Of a DNA stretch of 64,000 nucleotides, positions 10,329 through 21,166 are shown in pieces; positions within the stretch are counted from its first letter, which is position 1, and each line of letters starts with the position of its first letter. The DNA is taken from NCBI RefSeq assembly GCF_036884655.1, contig NC_088338.1:4411501-4475500 (forward strand). The letters run 5' to 3'. A program made the translations under genes and the position numbers. The DNA comes from Musa acuminata AAA Group. Its lineage: Eukaryota; Streptophyta; Magnoliopsida; Zingiberales; Musaceae. Below the pieces are notes generated by a model. That model was given only the letters and a program-made list of their open reading frames with translations, did not search any database and was not told the DNA's origin.

Positions 10329-11095
10329 GTAGCACCACCTGGAGTCGCGGGGACTTCCCCGACCCCAGCGCGGGTCGGGAACTTTACCATCCGGTGGTAA
10401 GTGGAGACAACGACTCTGATTTTGTTGAGGGTCGGGCGGCCGAGGATCGCATTGTAAACAGTAGGGAGGTCTACCACCAGGAAGGTCGTTATGACTATCT
10501 TCGACCTCGGCGGGGATCCGAGGGTTAGGGGCAAGGTGATCGCCCCCAACGGCGAGATCGAGTCACCGGTGAAGCCGGTGAGCGCCGAGCACATCGGCTC
10601 CAAGGCTTCTCTAACTAACCCGAGCTTATGAAAGGCATCAAAATAGAGCACGTCGGCTGAGCTCCCCATGTCGATCATGATCCTCCTAACCTGGGCGTTG
10701 GCGATCCTGGCTGTTATGACCAGAGTATCATCGTGCTCCGACCGCTCAGCACCATTGTGAGGGAACGTGACTTTGGGCTCGGGGCCGTATCCGGGGGCAT
10801 CGGCCTCGGCGGAGCGGGCGTATGCCTTTCTTCCGGACATACTATTCCCTCCGGACGCTGGGCCGCCCATGATCACGTTGATCTGGCGCTCAACGGGACC
10901 CTCCGGGCGGGGCAACAGCTCCTTACTTTGTCGGAGGTACCGACCGAGGTGCTCTCTACGGACGAGCCCCTCGATCTGCCGCTTCAGCTCGCGGCACTCC
11001 TCAATGTCATACCTAGTTTGCCGGTGGAAACAACAATACCTCGTCTGGTCTGCGAGCGCCCGCGGGCTCTTCATTGGGTTGGGGGTCCTGAGCAA
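10325..11095 (-). CDS. Gypsy gag C-terminus and aspartic protease
   Basis: The 256-codon open segment begins within the C-terminal gag. [14 protein letters not shown] lies where other elements have a Cys/His region, and is followed by [16 protein letters not shown] and then the protease segment [13 protein letters not shown]. The active-site triad is read as D-M-G instead of the usual D-x-G with Thr/Ser following, and ILGRPTLN later matches the conserved flap-distal motif. It is separated from gag by a stop near 11100 and from RT by another break, so no polyprotein can be made. Confidence 0.7.
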   Translation of the reverse strand: MLRTPNPMKSPRALADQTRYCCFHRQTRYDIEECRELKRQIEGLVRREHLGRYLRQSKELLPRPEGPVERQINVIMGGPASGGNSMSGRKAYARSAEADAPGYGPEPKVTFPHNGAERSEHDDTLVITARIANAQVRRIMIDMGSSADVLYFDAFHKLGLVREALEPMCSALTGFTGDSISPLGAITLPLTLGSPPRSKIVITTFLVVDLPTVYNAILGRPTLNKIRVVVSTYHRMVKFPTRAGVGEVPATPGGAT

Positions 11096-11110
11096 CCCCT
11101 TTTCCCTTAT

Positions 11111-12380
11111 TTAGAGAAATACTTCCGTTCGGGAGGTGCCCAAGGAGGGCAACGGGGACCTTAACGCCGGCGGGTCATGCCGGTCCAACCTACTTCTCGG
11201 CGTGGTAGGTGGTTCTCTTCGGGTCGGCTCCGGCCTGACCCGCTTATGACCCTCCTGCTTCCTGGTCATCCAGGCCTCTGCCGCAATGTATTGGTTCGCC
11301 CGTTGAAGCATCTCGGGTACTACGGTGGGGGGTCGCTTCATAAGGGACCAGAAGAATTTGGAAGGCCGCAGGCCTATCATAAACGCCTGCATTAACAGAG
11401 AGGGGTGAGCGTCCGACAACCCCCGAATTTGTGTTGTAAAGCGATTCACAAAATGGGAGAGGGGCTCATCCTCCCTTTGGTTGAGTCCGAGGAGGAGTGC
11501 AACGGACGACTTTGGTCGAGCGTAGGCCAGGAAGTTAAGCTCGAAGTCTTTGACGAGCTGGTCGAAGGAGGCGATAGTCCCGGTCTTCAGGCCGCTATAC
11601 CATGTGCGGGCTGACCCCCTCAGGGTAGTGGGAAACACCCTGCACATTAAAGCGTCGGAGGTTCCATACAACGCCATTTGGGCGCGAAAAGCGGCCACGT
11701 GATCCGCCGGGTCGGTGGCGCCATCATACGCGTCCAAAGAGGGGAGTCGGAAGCTCGGGGGGACTGTTTGCTCTTGTATCTCGGGCTGAACGAAGACCCC
11801 TGGTGTGCATCCATCCCGAGCTCTCCCTTCGACCTGCGAACCTCCTTCTGCACTTCGTCAAGCTGCTGACTAACAAAGCGTAGCTGGGCTCGCAGGGAGT
11901 CCGTTGAATCCGACGGTAACGCCTCGGGTTCCGGTCGGCCACTCGGGTTTGCCATTACGCGACCCTCGAGTGGGACCGATCGGTCCCGAGGCGAAGTAGG
12001 GGGCTCCGGAGGTGGCGTGTGAGCCCGAATAGGCAGCTCTTGTTGCCGCAGTGGTTGGATCGTAGGCGGGTGCGCTGGATGAGAAACGAGCGGGATAATG
12101 GTCTGAACCATACCCATCAGAGCTCGGACTTGATGAGCGAGGTCCTGAAAGGCCTCGGACGATACGGGCGATGGGTCGGCAGGGGCACCCTCGGGTGGCG
12201 ACAAGCCCGGGTCGTTGAATAACCGCCAATAGCGCTCTGATGTCGTGGCGGGGTGTTCGTCTCGAGGTTGGCCATGCAGGGTGTTCTCCCGGGGCCTCGA
12301 TCGGGTGTGACCCCTCAACAGCGAGTTCGTCTGAGTCGGTCTGTCGATCCCTCGACATTTAGGCCCTCCTTCTAGCGCCA
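11111..12380 (-). pseudogene. Gypsy gag, frameshifted
   Basis: The N-terminal half lies in one frame (about 12380-11780; QRPL-type linker, then [19 protein letters not shown], probably helical). The Retrotrans_gag core lies in another frame from 11737 to 11111: [56 protein letters not shown] single frameshift between about 11770 and 11810 separates them. The core is otherwise open for 208 codons. Confidence 0.75.
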
Positions 12381-12383
12381 AAC

Positions 12384-12946
12384 TGTTAGGGTTAATAACT
12401 TTAAGCCGTGGCCTCGGGGCCGACACAGCTTGGTTCGGGTCCGAATGAACGGGGATCTTGTTTAGCGTCCCTCGAAGTTGCTGAGGTAGTCGGTCGCACT
12501 GCTCGGATCGCGTCAGGGCTCGCCGGGTTTCTCCGGCCGGGGATTCCCTTCTTCGACGTTCAGGGGGGAGGAGCTTCGTCTTCGTTCGTGCACACAGGTC
12601 GGGTCGAGAGAGTTCGGCCCGACCCCTCAAACGATCAAGTCAGTGGTAGTCTAAGGGGGTTTCTCCACCCTTCTTTTTCTTTCCTCTCCTCCTCGAGTGC
12701 AGGGGTTTTTATAGGGAAGTTCACTGCTCCCTGATTTGCCCGTTTGCAAGGAAGGGTCGTACTTCTGGTAGCGTCCGACACCGTAGTTGGTGTTGCGTGA
12801 TGAACCAAGCTCGCACAGGATGTTCTGTACTTCGGTCGTCGTCATGGTCTGCCTTGATCAGGCGTGTCAGATCAAATCGAGATGTAGATATTATCTGGGA
12901 GGAGCTGATGTCAACGCACGTCCTGTCACCATTATTACCAGTATCA
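12384..12946 (-). repeat. Gypsy 5' LTR, full length (563 bp)
   Basis: It is bounded by TGTTAGG on the plus-strand left and ...GTATCA on the right. It carries a minus-strand TATA (CTATAAAAACC, near 12707-12717). Next to it inside the element (12368-12382) the minus strand reads TGGCGCTAGAAGGAGG, positioned as a primer-binding site; the tRNA is not assigned. Confidence 0.85.
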
Positions 12947-12951
12947 ACTTC

Positions 12952-13132
12952 CATACTATGTGAAGGTATTAGTCACTTCCATACTATGTGCAAGAAAGAT
13001 GCGTTAGGGAATTCGTTTCCCATAATTCTTCGTCAAGAGTCAAATCAACAAACAACTCTACTACTACGCTAAGCAAGACAGACGTTGTTAAGTTCGCCAG
13101 TGAGTTACAGTTCTCCCGGTCGCTTTATTAGT
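12952..13132. other. Spacer between gypsy element and inverted repeat
   Basis: Contains a short direct repeat of TCACTTCCATACTATGTG next to the gypsy target site. No gene or known element is recognised. Confidence 0.4.
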
Positions 13133-13601
13133 ACTGCTAATATAACGAGAATCTTCTTCTTCTATGTCGTTTTTGTCCGGCAGGCGTCCGTCTGGGTTAT
13201 ATGGAGCAAGTCTAGAGGAATCTGATCCGTCCATCAGGACACGTGGCAAACGAGTAATGTGGGTACGAAAGGGTATTATTGGAAGAAGAAAAGGCGTCGA
13301 AGGTTCCAAAAGTGTTTTAGTTTCTTTGTCAGTTAACAATTCAATAAAAGTGTTTTAGTTTCTTTGTCAGTTAACAACTGAGACTTTTATTGAATTGTTA
13401 ACTGACAAAGAAACTAAAACACTTTTGGAACCTTCGACGCCTTTTCTTCTTCCAATAATACCCTTTCGTACCCACATTACTCGTTTGCCACGTGTCCTGA
13501 TGGACGGATCAGATTCCTCTAGACTTGCTCCATATAACCCAGACGGACGCCTGCGGGACAAAAACGACATAGAAGAAGAAGATTCTCGTTATATTAGCAG
13601 T
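13133..13601. repeat. Near-perfect inverted repeat, 218-bp arms around a 33-bp spacer
   Basis: Arms are 13133-13350 and 13384-13601. The arm positions sum to the same value at both ends, and I find only one or two mismatches (for example GTCCGGCAGG against CCTGCGGGAC). The right arm is the normal promoter and 5' region of the p gene (compare 26540-26712 and 43490-43655); the left arm is an inverted extra copy. The spacer repeats part of the arm (GTTTTAGTTTCTTTGTCAG). The two ORFs at 13164 and 13367 encode the same peptide on opposite strands because of the palindrome and are not genes. RNA across it would form a long hairpin. Confidence 0.9.
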
Positions 13602-13699
13602 TCCCTTCTCTTTCCCATGCAGTCGATCCAGCTCGCCCTTGCCCTCTCAATCCCCTCTTCTGTTCCCCCTTCTCATCGCCTCCAGCCTCCGCCGCCCAG

Positions 13700-14269
13700 T
13701 GTCTGGAAGAACAGCGCGCCATGATGAATTCGCTTATGGAAGAGCAAGCAAATCTTAGAAGAGTGAGCTTTCTATATGATCCTTTTCCATAATCTTGACG
13801 AGGCTCTAACAGTTCTTCTTTTCTTCTGCCATCTTTCCTCAGGAAACAGAAGCTTACAGAAGACGACTCGAGATACAGAAAGCAAGCAACTCCGTGCTCC
13901 AAGAAATGGTTGGGTGGACTCTTACTCTTTCTCGTTTGCCTTGTCTTCCCTCTCCGAGGAGGATTCCCGCTAACCCTTCATTGAAACTTTCAGCCGGAAA
14001 AGGCGGCGGCTGCTGCTCCTGCTCATCACAATAACCTGGACCTGGAACTCCGCCTCCGTCAGCCATCACCACCGGCGTTGGTCCGCCACCCGACGCTCGA
14101 TGGCGTCCGACCGCCGGGGGAGACGACCGCAGCATGGCAGTCGGGATGGGAGCTGCAAATGCAAATGCAAAGCGCGGACAGCAAGGTGGCGTCGTGGTTG
14201 GCGAGGAAGCGGAGGATGGAGATAGTGAGGGAGAAGAAGATGCACAAGCGAGCAAGGCGATCCGACTGA
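13700..14269 (+). CDS. Unknown family, p copy of unit A, exon 1 deleted
   Basis: Homologous exons are 13700-13762, 13843-13908 and 13994-14269, with GT-AG introns as in unit B. The large first exon is absent: promoter and leader sequence ending CCGCCGCCCAG joins directly to the first base of exon 2. The first ATG of exon 2 is changed to CTG; the next is at 13721 and would give about 127 residues. These comprise a coiled-coil segment (MEEQANLRR, then ETEAYRRRLEIQK), LDLELRL (EAR-like), and the basic tail ARKRRMEIVREKKMHKRARR. The last exon is open here, whereas unit B has a one-base deletion. Whether the shortened gene is expressed is unknown. Confidence 0.5.
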
Positions 14270-14707
14270 AGCGGAGTGGTCTTGAAGATTACCGAGTTGC
14301 TTCTTCCTCCACATGATGACTCCCTTTCTTTGGTTTCTTGTTGGATTCCGGCTGTAACTGCGAGATTATACGAAAGCAATTGAATTCAAAGAATGAGAGA
14401 CTCTGTTCATGAGTTCTTTCATTTTTTGTTTAATGCTGGCGAAGAACTGCAAATCTATGCAGGATATATAAAGTATCAACTTGATTAAATTGATCTTTCT
14501 CAGGGAATAATTGATCCAAAATGCTTCGTGTAAGCCAATGGTTGTTGATCGATATAGTTCTATAGATGCACTCAATTCTGGACATTGAAAGTTGATAAGG
14601 TAATATTCTGGAAATCAATCTTGTCTCTCCGATTCGTCGAGACGTTAACGTGAAAAAACAAGGGTTCAATCATCCCTCTTAGAACACTGATATGGAGGAA
14701 TATGATT

Positions 14708-15300
14708 TGTCGACCCTGTGGACAAAAGTCCACGGAGGGCCATTTGGGCTAGCCCGGTCGACGTCCATAGACAACAATCTATAGATGATCGATCGGGTCT
14801 GTCTGCCCCCCCTAGCCCGGTCGACGTCCATAGGCAACAATCTATGAGTGATCGATCGGGTCTATCTATGCCACCCCCCCTTATGAAGATGTTATAGTCA
14901 TTACAGGCCTACTGCCTCCATTGATGGAATATCAGTGGGAAGGTGTTATGGCCATTACAAGTGATTCCTTTGATCGAGTAGGTATAAAAGTCAACCCCCA
15001 ATGCTAGTCCAAGGGTCAGATATATTTATAATTAACCCTCTTACATTACAAAATCATCCCAAAACTAACATAAGCATCGGAGGGGCTGTGCCAAGAAACA
15101 CCCCCAACCAACACTAGCCTTTATGTAGGGACTCATCGACGAGTCAAAATCCTCCTCGGCCCACTCTCAGGCCCACCTCAGATGCTTAAACTCTACTCGA
15201 AAGACCATCTCGGTGCCACCTCATCCACCTCGGGGCCCAATCAATCACCTCGAAGAACTATAACGTAGGATTTTCGGACGCCCTGTGCCTTTAGGTCCGG
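14708..15300 (+). repeat. Probable LTR-derived sequence (unit A copy)
   Basis: Begins TGTCGACCCTG. It contains two direct repeats of AGCCCGGTCGACGTCCATAG spaced about 75 bp, then GGTATAAAAGTC (TATA-like, about 14988) and a C-rich stretch with GGAGGGGCTGTGCCAAG, as in R-U5 regions of plant LTRs. The right end and target duplication could not be fixed. The same sequence starts at 28761 in unit B. Confidence 0.5.
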
Positions 15301-16592
15301 ATTGAACTGGTAAGTAGGTTTGATTCAAGTTGGCAAATAACTTAAAATAAATAAGTTTACTATATCATCATCAAACTAATATACTAAATATATACAAATA
15401 TAAAAACTAAAATTAATGGAAGTAAGAGTGTTGAGCTAAGGATGAGACTAGGTGCAAGTAGGATTAGGTTGCTTGGTGATAGGAATTATTGACTTAAAAG
15501 ACTTTGATACTTATGCAATAACTTATATACATAGTAGGAGTGTTCATCGCCATTCTAAGATGACAAATTCGATATCATGGAGCATACAAATTTTCTCTTT
15601 GACATGATAGAAAAGGTAATGTCCAAGGGACTCTAATTGTGTAGTGAATTCAGTATATGTTGTTAAGCGTTATGAGCACAACAAAAAGTTATATCATCAA
15701 AGAGTCATGATCTAGCAAATGCATTTATAATAATGAAATAGTGTATAATATTGTTCTCAGCAAGATAGAGTATTACAAGAAGATGATCATCTCCAAATTT
15801 TCCAAGAAAAGAATTTGAAGAGGAAGGCTACTCTAACATGACAAGTATCCAAGGGGTAAGTCTTGAGTTTTTTAGTGAAGAATTTGTGTAATAAACCACA
15901 TATTTCAAGAAGATATCTCGAGATGGAATCTTTCTAAAGTTCCAAAGAGGTCAAAATTGAGTAAGCAACAAATATTCATCACAAGATCTTACATGAAGTG
16001 ATGCATTATGAAATTAAGTGGGGACTCAAATGAAGGCAATACCAAAGATAAAGATACACATAGAGCTGACGAGAAAAACATTAGACACAACAAAGGACTA
16101 ACCTATGCAGTGATGGACACAAGGGCCACCATCATCTCAATACAGACCAAGAAATATAGAACTTTGGTTAGACTTAGTGTTTAACCCAAGCCACATAAAA
16201 ATAGTCGACTTTATGAAACTTTTTCTTAGATAGAGATCAAGGACATAAATACTTACAAAGGCAAAATTGGAATCATATTGTACCTTAGTTTTCTCATTAT
16301 AATGGGGCAAAGTCATTTTGTATGATACCAAAGTCAAAGTGGGCTTCTAGGCATATACACCTTATATTCGTGAGGTGATTAATGAAAGGATTAAGATAAG
16401 AGATAAACACAACTTGTAGCGATGTAGTTGGAGTCTGATGGCCTCGGCATAGGGCATAAGGCTATAAAGGCGGGTGTCTTTGAAAAATATGTTGAAGTGT
16501 TATTGTTCCGGTTGCCACAAAGAAAATGATACATAACAAAGATTGTGTTGAAGTTAAAAGACCTAAAATCTAAACAATGCTATACTAATTTT
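15301..16592. other. AT-rich spacer without recognised genes
   Basis: Low-complexity, A/T-rich sequence with no long open frame. It is repeated with small changes at about 29350-30705 in unit B and is absent from unit C. It may be old internal retroelement sequence, but nothing specific can be read. Confidence 0.4.
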
Positions 16593-16845
16593 TGTTAGGA
16601 ACGAGTTGGCACTAAGAGGGGGGGGGGGGGGAGGGGTAATTAGTGCAGCGGTAAAAATCACGTCGTTCTGAAAATCTCTTCGTTCCATACGATAAAAAAT
16701 GATTTCGAAAACTTGAAAGCATATGCGATGTAGGTGTAGTAAAAGCACGATAAGAAGGTAAGGAGGTTTGCAGTAAGATAAATTGCACAAAAGAGAAGGC
16801 AAACCGAATTTTTATAGTGGTTCGATCGTCGTGACCTACATTTTT
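16593..16845 (+). repeat. LTR-like fragment with poly-G tract (unit A, truncated)
   Basis: Starts TGTTAGGAACGAG and has a run of 14 G's at about 16618. It matches unit B from 30706 for about 250 bp and then stops at GTGACCTACAT. Unit B continues for another 1.5 kb before the two copies align again, so A carries an internal deletion. Confidence 0.5.
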
Positions 16846-17560
16846 ATAGTGGTTTGGAGATATTGCTAGGAGGCAATACAATATTGTGAGTCATAGTGTA
16901 ATAGTTCTAGGCAATACAATATTATGGTAAATCCCACGAGAGAGAGAGACTTAATTATCCAAAGAAATTGTTGGAATTGTTAGGAGCCAATTTGAGTTTT
17001 GATAGGAGGCAATACAACATGTGGCAAGTTTGGTGCTGGGAGAGAAATGAATTTGATAGGGGTCCTACAAAACTACATTGAAGGCATCCTTGAGAAAAAG
17101 AGTGTTATATACTCCCATTATTCGAGAGAGCCTTAGAAACGCACATGAGACTTTTTCACATGGAGTTCTGAAAACCATTGAAGTTACTTGGAGAGTTATC
17201 CCATGAAGATAATTTTATGAAATCATTGATCATTGCTCGATCTTGGAAAGGTTTATCGAACCATCTAAGCATTTCAATTACACATAGATTTGTGTTAATG
17301 AGACTCTGAACCTAACTTATGTGTCAAGGTGACCAAGCATCCAAGATGACATGGAAGGCTAATATTGAGTCGACATTGATATGGATAATATTGATATATC
17401 GATGTATTGAACTAACAAGGTGTCTAATAAGATGTGATATGATGACACATTGTCAACATGTTAATTACTACAAACATCTGAGGAGGTATTTTTAACATAA
17501 TTTATACATAATATCAAATCTTGTGATATGTAATTTCAAATGAATAGTGTATAATAGTTA

Positions 17561-17638
<78 letters not shown>

Positions 17639-18059
17639 CACCTAATTTTAGTCCATCGATTATCATATAACTACTGCTCTAATTAATATTATTAGTTTAA
17701 AATTTTGCCACTTTGTTGGGATATTACGATTTGTTATTATTAGTAAAAGAATATTAATTTACCAAAGATATTAAGATTACTTTTGGGTTTTTCCTATTTA
17801 ATTTATCATCATATAGGAAACATAAATATGGATATAATTATAACCAAACACCTCCTAGTCATCATTATGACAATAAAAAATGATTCAATAATAAAAATAG
17901 TATTTTCATGCATAAACAAATTCAACGCCCAATTTGAAGTCATGGGGGCTAAGTATTTTTAGATTTTTGAATATAATATACTTGGAGGACAGGTAATCTA
18001 AACAAAAAAGACTTTTATGTAAAGTAAAGAAATCATAAAAATTACCATTTAATTATGCT
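16846..18059. other. AT-rich spacer upstream of d gene, unit A
   Basis: No gene seen. It contains the TA microsatellite at 17563-17637. The part after the microsatellite (from TTACACCTAATTTTAGTCC) is shared by all three units. Confidence 0.5.
17563..17637. repeat. (TA)n microsatellite, unit A
   Basis: About 37 uninterrupted TA units. The corresponding tracts are about 18 units in B (33544-33580) and about 47 in C (46998-47091). Confidence 0.95.
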
Positions 18060-18752
18060 GTATATATACATCTTCTTCTTGGTTTCCTTCGGACTCAACT
18101 TCTTCTCTGCCACCGAATCAGACGAAGGGTGGACGACACAAGGAGGTAAGAGAAAAGGACACATCTCATCGTCATGACGTCTTCTTGATGATGATTTGGT
18201 ATGGTTGTGCATCTGAAACAGTGCGATGGAAGAAGTGCGCGCGACGATCAATTCGATTTTGGAAGAGCAAGCAACTCTTGAACGAGTGAGTTGTTTCTTC
18301 TTGTTCTATAGGATGCCTTTCCATGTTCTTGATGAGGCTAATGGTTCCTCCTCAGGAACTAGAAGCGTGCAGAAGTCGACTTGAGATTCTGAGAGAAAGG
18401 AACTCCATGTTCCAAGAAGAGGTTGGTGGATTCTTCCTTCTTCTTTCTTCCCTTCTTGGTTACCTTTTCTCTTCCTTCGCCGAAATCTCCCTTCAGCTGG
18501 CAAAGGCGGCTGCTGATCGCCGTGCACCTGGAACTCCATCTCCGCCAGCCACCGACAGCCGCGTCGGCTCGACAACCGCGTCCGGCCAGCAAATGCAAAG
18601 CGCGGGACTGCAAGGTGGCGCCAAGAATGGCGAGGAAGCGCAGGAGGGAGATAGATGAGATGCAGGGGAGAAGAAGATGCATGAAAGCAAGAACACTTCA
18701 AGTAATGCAGCCAAAGGAAGTAGCAGAACTGATTCATGCCAATAGGTTGTAA
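18060..18752 (+). pseudogene. Unknown family, d copy of unit A, shortened exon 1 and frameshifted last exon
   Basis: TATATATA at 18060 is followed by a short exon remnant ending AAGGAG|GTAAG at 18145; the long N-terminal coding exon of the family is missing. Exon 2 starts after ACAG at 18222 (ATG 18226, to 18285), exon 3 is 18356-18421, and exon 4 starts at 18497. Exons 2-3 still encode a coiled-coil-like segment (EEQATLER, LEACRSRLEILRER). In exon 4 the spliced frame begins LAKAAAD but then departs from the family; LELHLRQPP and MARKRRREIDEMQ, the family-like sequence, lie in another frame that runs to 18752. A frameshift within exon 4, shared by the B and C copies, therefore predates the unit duplications. 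The spliced frame ends at 18658. Confidence 0.6.
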
Positions 18753-18840
18753 TCTTCCAGCAATTGTCTCAACATAGCAAAGGTGTCAACGCCTTGGATT
18801 TCTAAACTGTCAGAGACGAAACGTACTGCATTACCAAGTG

Positions 18841-19098
18841 TTCTTGTTTTTACTGATATAAGGCTTCTTGGAAGACAAACTTTGAACCAAAGTAGTCAAA
18901 CAACTGTTCTTGTTTTTGTTGGTGTGAGGCTTCTTGAAAGACAAATTTGATCCAAAGCAGTCAAACAACTGTTCTTGTTTTTGTTGGTGTGAGGCTTCTT
19001 GAAAGACAAATTTGATCCAAAGCAGTCAAACAACTGTTCTTGTTTTTGTTGGTGTGAGGCTTCTTGAAAGACAAATTTGATCCAAAGTAGTCAAGACT
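18841..19098. repeat. 65-bp tandem repeat, four copies (unit A)
   Basis: Units beginning TTCTTGTTTTTGTTGGTGTG lie at 18841, 18907, 18972 and 19037 (spacing 66, 65, 65). They lie just 3' of the d copy. The later units are nearly identical to each other. Confidence 0.95.
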
Positions 19099-20191
19099 AT
19101 CACCAGAAATTACTTAAAGCTATCGAATTACTCCATGTTGAGATTTACTTGGACAACACCTTACTCTAATGCCATGTCGAGATTTTTAATCAGATGTCAG
19201 AACTGCTATATATACATAGAGATTAAACAGTAATCCGATCCGAAAAAAAAGAAGAAGCTTATTTTAAGCTCTTGGAAATGTCACACCACACTCCCATGCT
19301 TCAGCCATCATCTTGGTTCAGCTACAGGGGAGGCAGCAATAGTTGTGAAAACAGGGTTGCTAATTGTGCATATTGGTGTTGAGAGAATCTGCAAATACCA
19401 TACAACATGAGACAAGATTCATCACTACTGGCATGATCTAACATAGGATCAAAGTGGTAAGATGGATACACCATATCACGATTCCATTGCAGGAGTATTC
19501 TCAGTGATACGCAAGAATGTCAGATATGATGGATTGTTGTAGCATCCAACAAGGGTGGCCCAGTGAGATTTCTGGATGTTAGTAGTTGTTTATATGGTGA
19601 AGCAGTCAGGTTTCGTGTTCATCTTTTGTGCATTTATATACTCCCATTGTTTGAGAGAGCAGCTTTAGAAATGCAAAAGGAGTTTTGAAAATCATTGGGG
19701 TTAATTGAAGAGTTATCCTATGAAAATAATTTCATAAAATCATCGATCATTACTCGATCTTGGAAATGTTTATGAAACCATTGAGCATTTTGATTACACA
19801 CGTAGATTTGTGTTAATGAGACAAGGAAACCCAACTTATGTGTCAAGGTGATCGAGCATCTAAGATGACATCGAAGGTTAATATTGAGTGGACACTCTGT
19901 ATAGACATCACTGATATTGAGTTGACACTCATATAGACATCACTGATATATTGATGTATCGAATTAACAAGGTGTCTAATGAGATGTGATATGACAGCAC
20001 ATTGTCCACATGTTAATTCAAAGCATTATTTGACCCAAGCAAAGACTATATCATAGCAGACCACTTACCTCAAACTAAATCCTAATAAGACTCATTTTAG
20101 GACAACCCACACACAAATAGGAGCGGCCACTAAGCAAGGAGGGTACATCAATCCTACAAGAAAAGTACTAGTTTGGACATGGCCTATAATA
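19099..20191. other. Spacer at the end of unit A
   Basis: No recognised gene. It is repeated at about 35060-36825 in B and partly in C (48640-49070). The block around 20040 (CAAAGACTATATCATAG) is the empty site of the solo LTR found in unit B. Confidence 0.5.
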
Positions 20192-20502
20192 AAATTTGAT
20201 TGACTTCAGAGCGAGATGCCTTTAGTTAATGATACTTGAAATAATTTTTTCTGTAACCTTTTTGAATCAAATTATTACTTTGGAGTTAACGTAGTCTTAA
20301 CATGTCTTACAGGATTTTTTTTTTAGTTTATTCAGTATAATTCTGCGATGCTTCTTCATTGTTCTTCAATTATTAGGTTTACGTTATATGCACTTGCAAG
20401 GGACCAATTAACATCTTTCATGCACAATATCTTAGTTGCACCAATGGCCAGTCATCTTCATAAGATGATAGTTTGATTGAATTATATTTTCTATTTGTGT
20501 AG

Positions 20503-20643
20503 GTTTTGCCTTGTGCTATGTTGGCCTTGACGGTTCACCCTTCAACAACACATAATCTTATTGATAGGATTTCTTGGGCCTTTTGCGTTTATCTGGAAGC
20601 TGTTTCTGTGTTGCCACAATTACGTCCGATGCAAAACACAAAG
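20503..20643 (+). pseudogene. ERD2-like exon remnant, unit B
   Basis: This 141-bp exon is homologous to 3299-3439, with intact splice borders and frame (VLPCAMLALTVHPSTTHN...). The following exons are gone: 80 bp downstream the sequence runs into a copia LTR and resumes only in the ERD2 3'-flanking region. The upstream exons were not part of the duplicated segment. It cannot make a receptor. Confidence 0.85.
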
Positions 20644-21166
20644 GTATAAGCTGAAAATTGAGAGCATCAAATTCCCAAATCTGTTTTTTTCTAACTCTAC
20701 CTATATTCATGGTTGCCACATTGTTGTGTTAGTTTGGCAAGTCCCATAGTCCCACATCAGGAAAATCAGGCTTGTTATCTTCTATTGGAACTATAAATAA
20801 GGGTCTGAGCTTTGAAGTCAGATACATCACAAGAAAAACCTAAGTGTTTGCTTTGGGTTTAAGTCCACACTCAGTTAAATAGTTTGGGTTTATAGTTTGA
20901 ATTTTTCTTGTTTAATAGATTCGAGTGTTTTATGGCCTAGGAACATCTTCCTAAGGTATTTGTAATAGTCCCTCTTTTATAATAGTGATTTGCTCCTCCT
21001 TCAGGTTAATTGGTCGAACCACGTAAATCTGGTGTTCTTGTCGCTTCTTTTATTTTTTTTCGCTTTATTATCTTTATTAAGTTGCCAAAATTACCCTTGG
21101 TAAATTTCTTGGGACTAACTCTAATAAACTGGTATCAGAGCTTGGTTTCGGGATCTTTTGGAAATA

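Larger units (their letters stand above)
7051..12946 (-). mobile_element. Ty3/gypsy LTR retrotransposon, Tat-like, integrase missing, nested between m and p promoters
   Basis: Flanking 5-bp target duplications ACTTC lie at 7046-7050 and 12947-12951. LTRs begin TGTT and end ATCA on the plus strand; coding direction is minus. Order in element direction: LTR 12946-12384, gag, protease, reverse transcriptase, RNase H, then an abrupt end at 8712 inside the start of a second RNase H-like segment (ends HVDG), then an opposite-strand ORF, a 59-bp tandem repeat and a truncated LTR 7473-7051. No integrase is seen. An extra RNase H and antisense ORFs between pol and the 3' LTR are known in Tat-lineage plant elements, which fits. 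Several stops and a frameshift show that it is dead. Units B and C lack it. Confidence 0.85.
2988..20191. repeat. Tandem segmental duplication, unit A (about 17.2 kb)
   Basis: The sequence beginning AAATTTGATTGACTTCAGAG near 2988 recurs at about 20192 and, slightly shortened, at 36826. The order of common blocks is the same in each: ERD2 exon, ERD2 downstream sequence, m gene, p gene, AT-rich spacer, d gene, 65-bp repeats, and a closing block containing GCGGCCACTAAGCAAGGAGG. Unit A differs by keeping all ERD2 3' exons, by a gypsy insertion with an inverted repeat between m and p, and by loss of p exon 1. Boundaries are read by eye, good to roughly 10-50 bp. Confidence 0.85.

Noticed and set aside
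13164..13570. Two 64-67-codon ORFs on opposite strands encoding nearly the same peptide
   Set aside because: They are the two arms of the inverted repeat, a promoter sequence, not genes.
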